From assembly GCA_022820805.1 (NCBI GenBank), contig JAJEEV010000044.1, positions 1 through 39,972 on the forward strand: a stretch of 39,972 bases of DNA. The letters run 5' to 3'. Within the stretch, counting starts at the first letter, position 1; the number at the start of each line of letters is the position of its first letter. Of this stretch, positions 15,918 through 23,055 are shown piece by piece. A program made the translations under genes and the position numbers. The DNA is from Acidimicrobiia bacterium. Lineage in GTDB: Bacteria > Actinomycetota > Acidimicrobiia > Acidimicrobiales > Aldehydirespiratoraceae. The notes beneath the pieces are model-generated. The model ran no database searches. It saw only the letters and a program-made list of their open reading frames with translations, and had not been told where the DNA came from.

Positions 15918-17129
15918 TTACTGGTAGATGACCACGTCGGGTACCGGGTCCATCTCCATGACCTCCTCCGGGGTCATCAACGGCGTGTCCTGGTGGAAGA
16001 ACAGCTTGAACGCCGGTAGCTGGGACGGTTCGGTGATGGCGAAGAGCCGGTAGCCCTTCAACTTGCCGCCCGGGGTCCCGATGCCGTCCATGTCGATCGA
16101 CAGCCTGATGCCGGGCTGAGGCTCGATCACGTCGCGGTCGTGCAGCATCCGGCCGACGAACTGATGCACCATCAGGGTCTTGGTGGGCAGCCCCGCCTCC
16201 CTCACCAGCGCGGACAGGTACTGGAGCACCTCGTTCACCTGGCCGCCGGTGATGCCGCCGATCGCGAGCCCGGGGCGGACGTTCAGCGGCTCGGTCGCGA
16301 ACTCCGGATCCAGAGCCATGTGCACGAAGGGCTCCCGCAGGAAGTCCTCGAGGAGCCTCACCTCGGTCAGCGGGTCGCTCCAGCCGATCTGGGTGTCGAT
16401 GAACAGCAGCAGCCCGTGCTCGCGGGCCGCATCCACGTACTCGGCGATGCGGTCGTGGGAGAGCCGGTACAGCCAGTCGCCGTCCGATGTGGGGCTCGCC
16501 TGGGCGACGCCCGTGATGAGGTGAAAGGCCCCGATCGCGCCGCGGGGCCCGTTCAGCCGGTCGTAGTGCCGGGTCCACACGGCGATCTGCTCGGCGATCT
16601 GGGCGGGGGTGCCATGCCCCAGCTGTCCCATCGCCGGAACCCCGGGGTGGCCGTAGAAGGCGATGACCTGGGCCCCCAGCGGCTCCAGCGTCACCGGCGA
16701 CGACCACAGCCATACGCCGCGCTGGCTGCTGGCATAAAGCAGGCGCTGTCGCGGCAGCAGGCGCTCGCCCCAGCCCCCGTCGAGGGCGCGCGCTCTGATC
16801 GCGACGGTGACGAGGCCGTCGGCGAGCCGCCGCGCCACGATGCGGGCCTCGGCGCCCTCGAGGGCGACGGGGGAGGTCGACAGCCAGCGGGAGTGCCTGC
16901 CGGGAGCGGGCATGAAGCGCCGGGCCGGCAGCAGGCTCTCACCCCAGGCGCCGCCGGAGCGCACCTGCATCGCCACCTCGACCCGGCCGTCGTCGAGGAA
17001 CCGCGCGCCGACACGGGTCTCGATTCCCCCGCCGGGCACCTCCTGCTGGGCCGCCGCTGGGGGCGTCGCCCACACGAGCGCCATGGAGACCATGAGTGCA
17101 GCCGCAGCCACACAGGTCTTCGGTCTCAC
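15918..17129 (-). CDS. Secreted protein with two tandem WGE-x-LLP repeats and an unrecognised C-terminal domain
   Basis: 403 residues. A Sec signal peptide (about 1-27, ending PPAAA) is followed by two ~52-residue repeats: 39-90 (RVGAR-x-DDGRVEVAMQ, WGESLLPARRF, RWLSTSPVAL) and 96-148 (RIVARRLADG, WGERLLPRQRL, VWLWSSPVTL). Residues ~153-403 form a domain with alternating strands and helices (VIAFYGHPG, LFIDTQIGW, VHMALDPEF, RLSIDMDGIG), suggestive of a TIM-barrel hydrolase fold, though I cannot name a family. GTG 17129 lies 5 bases after the binding-protein stop, so it is probably co-expressed with that lipoprotein and works outside the membrane. Confidence 0.75.
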   Translation of the reverse strand: MRPKTCVAAAALMVSMALVWATPPAAAQQEVPGGGIETRVGARFLDDGRVEVAMQVRSGGAWGESLLPARRFMPAPGRHSRWLSTSPVALEGAEARIVARRLADGLVTVAIRARALDGGWGERLLPRQRLLYASSQRGVWLWSSPVTLEPLGAQVIAFYGHPGVPAMGQLGHGTPAQIAEQIAVWTRHYDRLNGPRGAIGAFHLITGVAQASPTSDGDWLYRLSHDRIAEYVDAAREHGLLLFIDTQIGWSDPLTEVRLLEDFLREPFVHMALDPEFATEPLNVRPGLAIGGITGGQVNEVLQYLSALVREAGLPTKTLMVHQFVGRMLHDRDVIEPQPGIRLSIDMDGIGTPGGKLKGYRLFAITEPSQLPAFKLFFHQDTPLMTPEEVMEMDPVPDVVIYQ

Positions 17130-17134
17130 GCCGA

Positions 17135-18448
17135 TCAGGAAGCGGGCTGGGGGGCGAACTCGAAGACGACGTTGGCCAGGCTGGCCGGTATGTCGGCGGG
17201 ATCGAGGTGGTGGATGACGGTGGTCTTCTGCGAGCCGCAGTCCCCGAAGCTGTCGCAGTTGATGGTGCCGATGATGCCGCCGTACCCGCTGATGTCGTTC
17301 AGGTACTGCCTGACTCCGGCCCGGTCGATGATCAGGGTGCCGTCGCTTACGCTGGAGGCGGTCGCTATCGCCTCGAGCAGCAGGGTGGTGGCGTCATAGG
17401 CGTGGGCCCAGTACGGCGCCGATGGAGGCTCGCCGTATGTCGCCTCGTAGGCGGACAGCAGGGTCTCGGGGGTCTTGCCGGTGCTCTGGTTGGAGGTGGC
17501 GCCGAACCGCAGGTCCGGCCCCGAGATGTAGACGCCGGCCGACTGCGGCAGCGACATGAACCCGTCGTTGAGCAGGGCGGCGTCGGTGAGCAGGACGGTC
17601 TCTTCCAGGCCGGGGACTCCAGGCGCCTGATCGGTCAGGAAGTCGCCGGCGGGCTGGAAGATGGGGAAGAACAGAGCCTCGGGACTGCCGGTCGCGACCT
17701 CGGTCAGGACCGGGACCATGTCGGTGTCCTCCTTGTTGATGGCCGAGAACCCCGTGACCGTTCCCCCCAGCCGCTCGAAGCTGTCGGCGAAGGCCTGCGC
17801 GATCGACCGGGAGTACGGATCCCCGTCGTGTACCGCCGCGGCCGACGTCAGGCCCAGCCCTTCATAGGCGAAACGGGCCATGGTCTCGCCGACGTACAGG
17901 CCGTTGTTGGAGGTCCGGTAGTAGCCGACGCTGTGGTTCAGGCCGGGGTTGCCGGCCAGGTCGGAGGTGAGCGTGGGCGAAGTGTTGGACGGCGCGAAGA
18001 GCACCATTCCCGCGGCGGTGATGAGGGGAGAGGCCGCGACCGCCGCGGTGGAGCACGACGGCCCGATCACGCCGACCACGTCCTCGTCGGCGACGATGGT
18101 CTGGGCCGCGGCCTGGGCTCCGTCGGAGGAGCACAGGTCGTCGTAGCGGGTGCCGAGGTCGACGTCGAAGCCGTTGACCGGACCGAAGTCGGCCACGGCC
18201 AGCTCGACGCCGCGCTGGTTGGGGATGCCCAGGTAGGCCACATCTCCGGTGATGGTGTTGAGCGACCGGATCTGGATGGCCTCTCCGGCGGGCACCTCCA
18301 CCGTTCCGAGGGATCCGTCGCCGAGCCCGCTCTCGGGAGCCTCGGCGGTGTCGCCGGCGCCGCTGCAGGCTGCCGCCACCAGCACCGCAGCCACTATCGC
18401 TGTGTGGACCTTCGCCATGGGCCTTCCCCATCCCGCCAGCCGGTTCAT
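17135..18448 (-). CDS. Liv-type ABC transporter substrate-binding lipoprotein
   Basis: A periplasmic-binding-fold receptor (Peripla_BP_6/LivK-like), about 437 residues. The signal sequence ends in VAAACSGAGD, with the Cys as lipidation site, so it is a membrane-anchored lipoprotein. Core motifs: IRSLNTITGDVAYLGIPNQRGVELAV, GVIGPSCSTAAVAASPLITAAGM, RTSNNGLYVGETMARFAYEGLG and AYDATTLLLEAIATA. It could supply the livHMGF permease, but it is on the far side of the LigAB genes and pairs with an acyl-CoA ligase. ATG 18448 is favoured by AATAAT 7 bases upstream; ATG 18418, just after GGGGAAGG, and ATG 18457 are alternatives. Confidence 0.9.
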   Translation of the reverse strand: MNRLAGWGRPMAKVHTAIVAAVLVAAACSGAGDTAEAPESGLGDGSLGTVEVPAGEAIQIRSLNTITGDVAYLGIPNQRGVELAVADFGPVNGFDVDLGTRYDDLCSSDGAQAAAQTIVADEDVVGVIGPSCSTAAVAASPLITAAGMVLFAPSNTSPTLTSDLAGNPGLNHSVGYYRTSNNGLYVGETMARFAYEGLGLTSAAAVHDGDPYSRSIAQAFADSFERLGGTVTGFSAINKEDTDMVPVLTEVATGSPEALFFPIFQPAGDFLTDQAPGVPGLEETVLLTDAALLNDGFMSLPQSAGVYISGPDLRFGATSNQSTGKTPETLLSAYEATYGEPPSAPYWAHAYDATTLLLEAIATASSVSDGTLIIDRAGVRQYLNDISGYGGIIGTINCDSFGDCGSQKTTVIHHLDPADIPASLANVVFEFAPQPAS

Positions 18449-18484
18449 TGCTGCCATTATTCCTGCTGGACCGGCTGGCAGGGG

Positions 18485-19930
18485 TTATCCCAGGAACAGG
18501 TCGGCGAATTCCGCCCGGAGTTCGGCTTTCAGGACCTTGCCCATGGCGTTGCGGGGAAGCTGCCCGACCGTCACGAAGCGCTTGGGATGCTTGAACCGGG
18601 CCACATCGTCGAGAGTGCCGCCCAGCATCGAGGCCGGCTCGTCGGAGGCGGCGTCGAGGCCCGGCTCAGGCACCACGAAGGCCGCGACCGCCTCGCCCAG
18701 GTCGGGATGGGGCAGCCCCACGACAGCCGACTCGGCCACCGCCGGGTGGGCATCGAGGGCCTGCTCGACCTCGATGGGATAGACGTTGAGGCCCCCCGAG
18801 ATGATCATGTCGCTTACCCGGCCCTCCAGCGTGAGGCGGCCGTCGCCGTCGAGGCGGCCCACGTCGCCGGTGACGAACCAGCCGTCGGCGGTGCGGGACT
18901 CCGCGGTGGCGTCCGGGCGCCGCCAGTAGCCGGGCCCGACGTTGGGGCCCCGCACCTGCACCATCCCGGCCCGGTCCACCATGGGGGTCCCGTCCTCGCC
19001 GCACACCCGTACCTCGACTCCGGGCAGGCCGAACCCCACCGTGCCGGCCACGCGGCGGCCGTCGTAGGGATTGGAGGTGATCATCAGGGTCTCGCTCATC
19101 CCGTAGCGCTCCAGCACCTCGCAGCCGGTGCGCCGGGCCACCGACCGGTGGAGCTCGGCGGTCATCGGAGCCGACCCCGAGATCAGCAGGCGGACGCGGC
19201 TGCAGGCGGCTTCGTCGAAGCCGTCGAGGGCCATGAGCCGGCCGTAGTGGGTGGGAACACCCATCATCACCGTCGCCCCGGGCAGATTCGAGAGGACCTC
19301 GCCCGCGTCGAAGCGCTCCAGGAAGATCACCTCGCAGGCGTTGAGCATGGTCGTGTGCAACGCCACCATCAGCCCATGGACGTGGAAGATGGGCAGCGCG
19401 TGCAAGAGCACATCGCCGGGCCCGAAGGCCCAGGCCCGGCTGAGCGTGAGCGCGTTGCTGGACAGGTTGCCGTGGGTCAGCATGGCCCCCTTGGGCCGCC
19501 CGGTCGTGCCCGACGTGTACACCAGGGCGGCCAGGTCGCCGGGGCTGCGCTCCACGACCTCCGGCACGGGCTGGGACCCGTCGAGCCCCTCGGCGAGAGA
19601 GGCCTCGTCTCTCAGAACGGCAGCGGGCTCGGCGTCGGCGACGAACCAGTCGACCTCGGTCGGCGTGTAGGCGGTGTTGAGGGGCACGTACACCGCGCCG
19701 AGTCGCAGCACGCCCAGATAGAGGGCCACCGAGTCGATCGACTTGGGGAGCTGCGCCACCACCCGGTCCCCGGCCGACACGCCCTCGTTCCGCAGCCACC
19801 CCGCAGCCCGGGCCGACCTTTCGTCGATGTCGCCGTAGGTGATCGTCGCGCCGCCCGACACCCGCAGGAACGGGCGGTGCAGGGCGGGCTCAAAGCGTCG
19901 TTGCAGCAGCCCGAAGAAGCCGTCGTCCAC
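18485..19930 (-). CDS. AMP-forming acyl-CoA ligase, malonyl-CoA synthetase (MatB)-like
   Basis: Activates a carboxylate to its CoA thioester through an acyl-adenylate. 481 residues. ATP-binding P-loop YTSGTTGRPKGAMLTHGN (~138-155), LPIFHVHGL, MMGVPTHYGRL and LLISGSAPM, and the A5 motif ERYGMSETLMITSNPYDG followed by RVAGTVGFGLPGVEVRV. These last stretches are characteristic of malonyl-CoA synthetases. WFVTGDVGRLDGDGRL and the C-terminal catalytic Lys in PRNAMGKVLKAELR complete the fold. GTG 19930 is the start. It precedes the binding-protein gene by 36 bases. The acid may be malonate, methylmalonate or a related short diacid. Confidence 0.87.
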   Translation of the reverse strand: MDDGFFGLLQRRFEPALHRPFLRVSGGATITYGDIDERSARAAGWLRNEGVSAGDRVVAQLPKSIDSVALYLGVLRLGAVYVPLNTAYTPTEVDWFVADAEPAAVLRDEASLAEGLDGSQPVPEVVERSPGDLAALVYTSGTTGRPKGAMLTHGNLSSNALTLSRAWAFGPGDVLLHALPIFHVHGLMVALHTTMLNACEVIFLERFDAGEVLSNLPGATVMMGVPTHYGRLMALDGFDEAACSRVRLLISGSAPMTAELHRSVARRTGCEVLERYGMSETLMITSNPYDGRRVAGTVGFGLPGVEVRVCGEDGTPMVDRAGMVQVRGPNVGPGYWRRPDATAESRTADGWFVTGDVGRLDGDGRLTLEGRVSDMIISGGLNVYPIEVEQALDAHPAVAESAVVGLPHPDLGEAVAAFVVPEPGLDAASDEPASMLGGTLDDVARFKHPKRFVTVGQLPRNAMGKVLKAELRAEFADLFLG

Positions 19931-20009
19931 GCTGAGAGTCTGCCCGGCCGAGCCGTAGGCGCCTAGTCTTCGGATTCGAGGAGGTCTGCTGCGAACATCA
20001 ATGGGTTAA

Positions 20010-20024
20010 CCACCGTATAGGTGG
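20010..20024. other. Small perfect hairpin in the matB-like/aroK divergent region
   Basis: CCACC-GTATA-GGTGG has 5-base perfect arms. It lies between the divergent starts at 19930 and 20088, in the 156-base region that otherwise holds a TAGCCT box and a 13-base palindrome. Confidence 0.3.
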
Positions 20025-20035
20025 CACTCATTGAA

Positions 20036-20048
20036 GTTCGTGACGAAC
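20036..20048. promoter_or_regulatory. 13-base palindrome GTTCGTGACGAAC, candidate operator
   Basis: Perfect inverted repeat GTTCGT-G-ACGAAC, 39 bases before the aroK start and 106 bases from the start of the matB-like gene. Its size and symmetry suit a homodimeric repressor. No regulator gene is adjacent. Confidence 0.35.
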
Positions 20049-20073
20049 ACGCGCTCCTGCTCGCTCGGCCTCT

Positions 20074-20079
20074 TAGCCT
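20074..20079 (+). promoter_or_regulatory. Putative leaderless-type -10 box (TAGCCT) of aroK
   Basis: TAGCCT lies 8 bases before ATG 20088. The bases just before it (20062-20076) are identical over 15 positions to the reverse complement of 30304-30318, which sits at the -10 region of the acyl-CoA ligase gene at 30293. Confidence 0.4.
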
Positions 20080-20087
20080 CGGTAGGT

Positions 20088-20600
20088 ATGGGGCCGGCGG
20101 CGCAGAGGAACCTTGTTCTCACCGGGTTCATGGGAACGGGCAAGACGACTGTGGGCCGGATCCTGGCCGAACGCCTCGGCTACGACTTCGTGGACACCGA
20201 TGCCGTGATCGAGTCGAGGGCGGGGCCGATACACGAGATCTTCGCGCGTGACGGTGAGGCCGGGTTCCGAGAGATGGAGCGCGCGGTGGCCCGCGAGCTC
20301 GCCGGACGCGCCGGGCTCGTCATCGCCACCGGCGGCCGGATGATGCTCGATCCGGAGTGCGCGGCCTGCCTGGAGCCCGGCGCCGACGTGATCTGCCTGA
20401 CTGCCGATCCCGAGACCATCATCGAGCGGGTCGGCGACACCGGGCCGAGGCCCCTGCTGGACGTGCCCGACCCGCCGGCCCGTGTGCGCGAGCTGCTGGC
20501 CCAGAGGGCCGAGGGCTACGGCCGATTCGCCGCGGTGGACACCGGCGGCCGCGGCCCTCGTGAGGTGGCCGACGCAGTCTTGGCGCGCCTCGGGCTATAA
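20088..20600 (+). CDS. aroK: Shikimate kinase, variant with GGR in place of GGG
   Basis: Phosphorylates shikimate in the chorismate pathway. 170 residues, the normal length. P-loop GFMGTGKTTVG; FVDTDAVIE with the substrate Asp; GFREMER with the substrate Arg; lid-region GPRPLLDVPD and the adenine-loop region RAEGYGRF. The shikimate-binding GGG motif reads IATGGRMMLDP, so its third Gly is Arg. I recall shikimate-kinase-like proteins with this GGR-x-ML variant. ATG 20088 is chosen because the family starts just before the P-loop strand and a TAGCCT box lies 8 bases upstream. A dehydroquinase follows 7 bases downstream, supporting the pathway. Confidence 0.85.
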   Translation: MGPAAQRNLVLTGFMGTGKTTVGRILAERLGYDFVDTDAVIESRAGPIHEIFARDGEAGFREMERAVARELAGRAGLVIATGGRMMLDPECAACLEPGADVICLTADPETIIERVGDTGPRPLLDVPDPPARVRELLAQRAEGYGRFAAVDTGGRGPREVADAVLARLGL

Positions 20601-20607
20601 CTGCGCT

Positions 20608-21051
20608 ATGGCGATAACGATCCTGGTAGTCAACGGCCCCAACCTCAACATGCTGGGGAGCCGCGAGACCGACATCTACGGTCACGGCACCCTCGACGAG
20701 TTGATGGCCGGGGTCGTGGCCCACGCCGAGTCGCGGGGCGCGACCGTGCGCCACCTGCAGTCCAACGTCGAGGGTGACCTGGTGGAGGCCATCCAGGCCG
20801 CCGGGGACGGCTCCGCCGACGGTGTTGTGCTCAATGCGGGCGCGCTGACCCACTACTCGATCGCGCTGCGTGACGCCATCGCCGCCGTCGATGTGCCCGT
20901 CGTGGAGACGCACCTGTCCAACGTGTACGCCCGTGAGGATTTCCGCCACACCTCGGCCGTCGCCGCGGTCTGTGTCGGGGTCATCACCGGCTTCGGCGCC
21001 ACCAGCTACCGGCTGGCGGTGGACGCGCTCATCGACCTGCTGGGCGACTAG
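20608..21051 (+). CDS. aroQ: Type II 3-dehydroquinate dehydratase
   Basis: Converts 3-dehydroquinate to 3-dehydroshikimate; soluble dodecamer in characterised homologues. 147 residues, standard length. NGPNLNMLGSRE with catalytic Arg19 and Tyr24 in DIYGHGT, QSNVEGDLVEAIQ, LNAGALTHYSIALRDAI, and ETHLSNVYAREDFRH with catalytic His102, all intact. ATG 20608 lies 7 bases after the aroK stop, and TATAAC (20596-20601) lies 6 bases upstream, so an internal promoter is possible. The other shikimate-pathway genes are not in the window. Confidence 0.95.
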   Translation: MAITILVVNGPNLNMLGSRETDIYGHGTLDELMAGVVAHAESRGATVRHLQSNVEGDLVEAIQAAGDGSADGVVLNAGALTHYSIALRDAIAAVDVPVVETHLSNVYAREDFRHTSAVAAVCVGVITGFGATSYRLAVDALIDLLGD

Positions 21052-21095
21052 CCCGCCGCGACGGGTGCTCGTGCTCTCTGCCCGCTGAGCGTCCG

Positions 21096-22124
21096 GTGAG
21101 TTCCGACGCCGTGATGCTGGAGTTGGAGGGACGCGAGGTGCGCGTCTCCAACCCGGACAAGGTCTTCTTCGGTGCACGGGGCGAGACCAAGCTCGACCTC
21201 GTCGAGTACTACCTGTCGGTGGCCGAGCCGCTGATGCGGGCCATGGGAGGCCGCCCGGTGCTGCTGGAGCGCTACCCCGACGGGGCCTCGGGCAAGTCGT
21301 TCTTCCAGAAGCGGGTGCCCAAGGGCGCCCCCGGATGGCTGACGACCACGGTGGTGAGCACCCCCAACGGAACCCTGTCCAATGCCATGGTGGCCGCCGA
21401 CATCGCCCATGTGGTGTGGGCGGTCAACATGGGCTGTCTCGGATTCCACGTGTGGCCCTACCTGGCGCATGCCCCGGCCTTCGCTGACGAGCTCCGCATC
21501 GACCTGGATCCCCAGCCCGGGGTCGGCTTCGACCAGGTGCGGGAGGCCGGCCGCGAGGTGAAGGCCGCCTTCGACGAACTGCAGATGTCCGTGCACGTCA
21601 AGACCTCGGGACGCCGGGGCCTGCACGTCTACGCCCGGCTGGAGCATCGCTGGGACTCCTATGCGGTGCGGTCCGCGGCGGTGGCCCTGGCCCGCGAGAT
21701 GGCCCGGCGCCGCCCCGACCTGATCACCGACGCCTGGTGGAAGGAGGAGCGGGGCCGGCGGGTGTTCGTCGACTTCAACCAGAACGCCCCTCACAAGACC
21801 GTGTTCGGGGCCTGGTCGGCCCGTCCCCGGGTGGGCGGGCAGGTGTCGGCGCCGCTCGGCTGGGACGAGGTCGACGATGTGGAGCCCGAGGACCTGACCA
21901 TTGCGACCGTCGGCGAGCGGGTGGCCCGGATCGGCGACCCGTGGGCGGCCATGGACGGCGAGCCCGCCTCGCTGGAGCCGCTGCTGGAGTGGCACGCTCG
22001 CGACATGGCGGCCGGCCTAATGGACGCCCCCTGGCCGCCGGTGTACCCCAAGATGCCCAACGAGCCGCCCCGGGTGGCGCCCAGCCGGGCGGCCCGCGGC
22101 CAGCAGGAGGACGGAACCCGATGA
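21096..22124 (+). CDS. LigD-type DNA polymerase/primase domain protein (stand-alone PolDom)
   Basis: An archaeo-eukaryotic-primase-fold polymerase of bacterial non-homologous end joining, 342 residues. It starts VRVSNPDKVFFG, has PVLLERYPDG-x-FFQKRVP, ADIAHVVWAVNMGCLGFHVWP, the catalytic acidic strand ELRIDLDPQPG, VKTSGRRGLHVYARL with the active-site His, and VFVDFNQNAPHKTV with the third Asp. No nuclease or ATP-ligase domain is attached, and neither ku nor a ligase gene is in the window. GTG 21096 is assumed; ATG 21114 is also possible. The last four bases overlap the next gene's ATG, so it is coupled to an F420-type oxidoreductase. Confidence 0.9.
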   Translation: MSSDAVMLELEGREVRVSNPDKVFFGARGETKLDLVEYYLSVAEPLMRAMGGRPVLLERYPDGASGKSFFQKRVPKGAPGWLTTTVVSTPNGTLSNAMVAADIAHVVWAVNMGCLGFHVWPYLAHAPAFADELRIDLDPQPGVGFDQVREAGREVKAAFDELQMSVHVKTSGRRGLHVYARLEHRWDSYAVRSAAVALAREMARRRPDLITDAWWKEERGRRVFVDFNQNAPHKTVFGAWSARPRVGGQVSAPLGWDEVDDVEPEDLTIATVGERVARIGDPWAAMDGEPASLEPLLEWHARDMAAGLMDAPWPPVYPKMPNEPPRVAPSRAARGQQEDGTR

Positions 22125-23050
22125 AGCCCCGCCTGTCGATGCACCTGATCAACTTCGCGGCCGAACCGCCCGGCGACTGGCAGCGACTGTTCGACCTGGC
22201 CGTCGCCGCCGACCGGGCCGGCATCGGCCGGCTGGTGGTGTCTGACCATGTCGTGTACGGCGAGCGGCTCGACCGCTACGCCGACCCGGCCCTGGGCGGG
22301 CTGGCCGGCGGCCGCCAGCCCACCGGCCCCGACGGGGCCTGGCTGGAGCCGCTGACCGTGCTGGCCATGGTCGGTGCATTGACCGAGCGGGTGCGCCTCT
22401 GCCCGATGGTGCTGCTGGCCGCGCTTCGCCGCCCGATCGTGCTGGCCAAGACGGCGGCCACCATCGACGTGCTCACCGGCGGCCGGCTCGACCTGGGCGT
22501 GGGCGTGGGCTGGCAGCAGGAGGAGTACGAGGCCGCCGGCCTGGACTTCGCCGACCGGGGACGCCTGCTCGACCACACCCTGGAGGTATGCGAGGCGCTG
22601 TGGACCCAGGAGCGGGCCTCGGTCAGCACCGAGGAGCTGAGCTTCGAGGGCATACACCAGATGCCCAAGCCGACCGCCGGAACCGTGCCGGTCTGGGTCA
22701 GCGGCACCGTCAACCGGCGCTCGATGGCCCGTCTGGCCCGCTTCGGCTCGGGCTGGATCCCGTGGGGACCCGACGCAGCCGACATCGACTCGGGCATAGC
22801 CAGGATGCGCGACGCGGTGGCCGCCAGGGGCCGGGACCCGTCGGGAATCGAGGTCGCGGTGAACGTGAGACTGGAACGCGACAGCAGCGGACAACCCCAG
22901 ATCGCACCCACCATGTCCGTAGTGCCTGCGCTGGTCGAGGCGGGAGCGACTGATCTTCGCATCCATCTGCAAACACCGCAGGGCGTTGCCGGGGCCGAGG
23001 AGTACCTGTCGCCCTGGGTCGAGGCCTTCGAGGCCGCGGTCGGGTCCTGA
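22121..23050 (+). CDS. F420-dependent LLM-class oxidoreductase (TIGR03619-like)
   Basis: A luciferase-like TIM-barrel oxidoreductase of 309 residues. AVAADRAGIGRLVVSDHVVYG carries the SDHV signature of the F420 branch; then WLEPLTVLAMVGALTERVRL, RRPIVLAKTAATIDVLTGGRLDLGVGVGWQQEEYEAAGLDF and GSGWIPWGP. ATG 22121 overlaps the PolDom stop as ATGA. It is a different subfamily from the LLM protein at 4765-5664. The substrate is unknown, and its coupling to a DNA-repair polymerase gives no obvious hint. Confidence 0.92.
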   Translation: MKPRLSMHLINFAAEPPGDWQRLFDLAVAADRAGIGRLVVSDHVVYGERLDRYADPALGGLAGGRQPTGPDGAWLEPLTVLAMVGALTERVRLCPMVLLAALRRPIVLAKTAATIDVLTGGRLDLGVGVGWQQEEYEAAGLDFADRGRLLDHTLEVCEALWTQERASVSTEELSFEGIHQMPKPTAGTVPVWVSGTVNRRSMARLARFGSGWIPWGPDAADIDSGIARMRDAVAARGRDPSGIEVAVNVRLERDSSGQPQIAPTMSVVPALVEAGATDLRIHLQTPQGVAGAEEYLSPWVEAFEAAVGS

Positions 23051-23055
23051 GCGGC

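Noticed and set aside
17096..19966. A 956-codon open frame on the plus strand across the binding-protein and matB-like genes
   Set aside because: It is antisense to two well-supported genes, has the His/Gly/Val/Arg-rich composition of a GC-driven shadow frame, and shows no domain.
20482..20607. An upstream extension of aroQ into aroK
   Set aside because: It overlaps the conserved end of AroK; the AITILVVNGPNLN start of AroQ is unambiguous at 20608.
21096..22124. Full-length LigD ligase
   Set aside because: Only the polymerase domain is present; no ATP-ligase KxDG or nuclease motif is found in the gene or its neighbours.
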